Assembly: GCA_025997455.1 (NCBI GenBank)
Contig: BNUP01000125.1
Span: forward strand, 1 to 6,348
Reading direction: 5' to 3'
Source of the DNA: Fibrobacterales bacterium
GTDB taxonomy: Bacteria > Fibrobacterota > Fibrobacteria > Fibrobacterales > Fibrobacteraceae
DNA length: 6,348 bases
Both the position numbers and the translations under genes were made by a program. The notes under the pieces were generated by a model. The model ran no database searches. It was not told the origin of the DNA and saw nothing but the letters and a program-made list of their open reading frames with translations. Positions within the stretch are counted from its first letter, which is position 1. Each line of letters opens with the position of its first letter. Shown here one piece after another: positions 6,191 to 6,348 of the stretch.

Positions 6191-6215
6191 GCCACACCCT
6201 ACACGCCACACCCTA
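6191..6215. repeat. 11-bp direct repeat GCCACACCCTA
   Basis: GCCACACCCTA is present at 6191-6201 and again at 6205-6215, a 14-base period. It lies 55-80 bases before the start of the likely transposase, so it could be part of the insertion sequence end or a regulator site. The window does not contain the other end to compare. Confidence 0.6.
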
Positions 6216-6245
6216 TACCCCCATACGCACGAAGTTAAATAAATG

Positions 6246-6251
6246 TATATT
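6246..6251 (+). promoter_or_regulatory. Possible -10 box (TATATT) for the transposase gene
   Basis: TGTATATTA at 6244-6252 repeats the box seen before the surface-protein gene. It lies 19-24 bases before the ATG at 6270. No convincing -35 is visible upstream. Confidence 0.3.
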
Positions 6252-6257
6252 AGGCAT

Positions 6258-6263
6258 AGAGGT
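6258..6263 (+). promoter_or_regulatory. Ribosome binding site AGAGGT
   Basis: AGAGGT is followed by a 6-base spacer and the ATG at 6270. This is the clearest Shine-Dalgarno sequence in the window and fixes the start of the partial gene. The two large native-looking genes have weak sites or none. Confidence 0.65.
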
Positions 6264-6269
6264 ACTACT

Positions 6270-6348
6270 ATGCCAACAGGGCAAAAAAACAACATAGAGC
6301 AACTACAAGAACTGCTTCCGCAAGGCTATGAATCTGCGGCGTGGGAGA
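6270..6348 (+). CDS. Start of a probable IS4-type DDE transposase (runs off right edge)
   Basis: The ATG at 6270 opens 26 codons up to the window end: MPTGQKNNIEQL, then QELLPQGYESAAWE. The LLPxGyExaAwE pattern at residues 15-26 is typical of the N-terminus of IS4-group transposases, where it precedes the helical DNA-binding part and the DDE core. None of the catalytic residues are inside the window, so the call rests on this short motif, the strong ribosome binding site and the repeat-rich upstream region. If correct, an insertion sequence begins somewhere between 6187 and 6270. Terminal inverted repeats cannot be judged with only one end. Confidence 0.5.
   Translation, partial: MPTGQKNNIEQLQELLPQGYESAAWE

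Overview
The window looks like a piece of a Gram-negative, outer-membrane-bearing bacterium. Two genes carry signal peptides, one of them an outer-membrane barrel with an OmpA-like tail. The large surface protein combines InlB-type B-repeats with MBG/YDG-like modules and a QKWNN...GGY...WFKNG-type module, a style common in the Fibrobacterota/Bacteroidota (FCB) group. I lean towards Fibrobacterota or a relative, but this rests on domain style, low-GC genes without Shine-Dalgarno sites and a recurring TGTATATTA box. It is not a firm assignment.

Layout. 1-550 (minus): the 5' part of an AAA-type ATPase gene that runs off the left edge. It is GC-richer than the rest. 578-1631 (minus): a broken sugar/polymer-transferase locus. 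The N-terminal half resembles the CDP-glycerol glycerophosphotransferase-like family, and a different frame carries the C-terminal half of a GT4-type glycosyltransferase. The middle of both proteins is missing, so this looks like a deletion junction or an assembly misjoin. 1632-2082: a gene-free, repeat-laden divergent intergenic region. It holds a hairpin at the start codon of the broken gene, a run of 13 G, a palindrome, a 22-bp direct repeat and a 158-bp MITE-like inverted-repeat element. 2083-4758 (plus): a secreted or surface multi-repeat protein of 891 aa. 4748-6100 (plus): a secreted beta-barrel plus OmpA-like protein, overlapping the previous gene by 11 bases and probably translationally coupled. 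6101-6269: two REP-like palindromic repeats, a C8 tract and an 11-bp direct repeat. 6270-end (plus): the first 26 codons of a likely IS4-type transposase with a good ribosome binding site.

How the genes may work together: the 2083-6100 pair reads as one operon that makes a modular surface or exported protein and an outer-membrane, possibly peptidoglycan-associated, partner. The left side is an accessory region with a truncated envelope-glycan gene and an ATPase. The right edge enters an insertion sequence. I did not find a clear new defence or enzyme system. The most unusual signals are the chimeric transferase, the nested repeat element at 1749-1955 and the coupled adhesin/OmpA pair.
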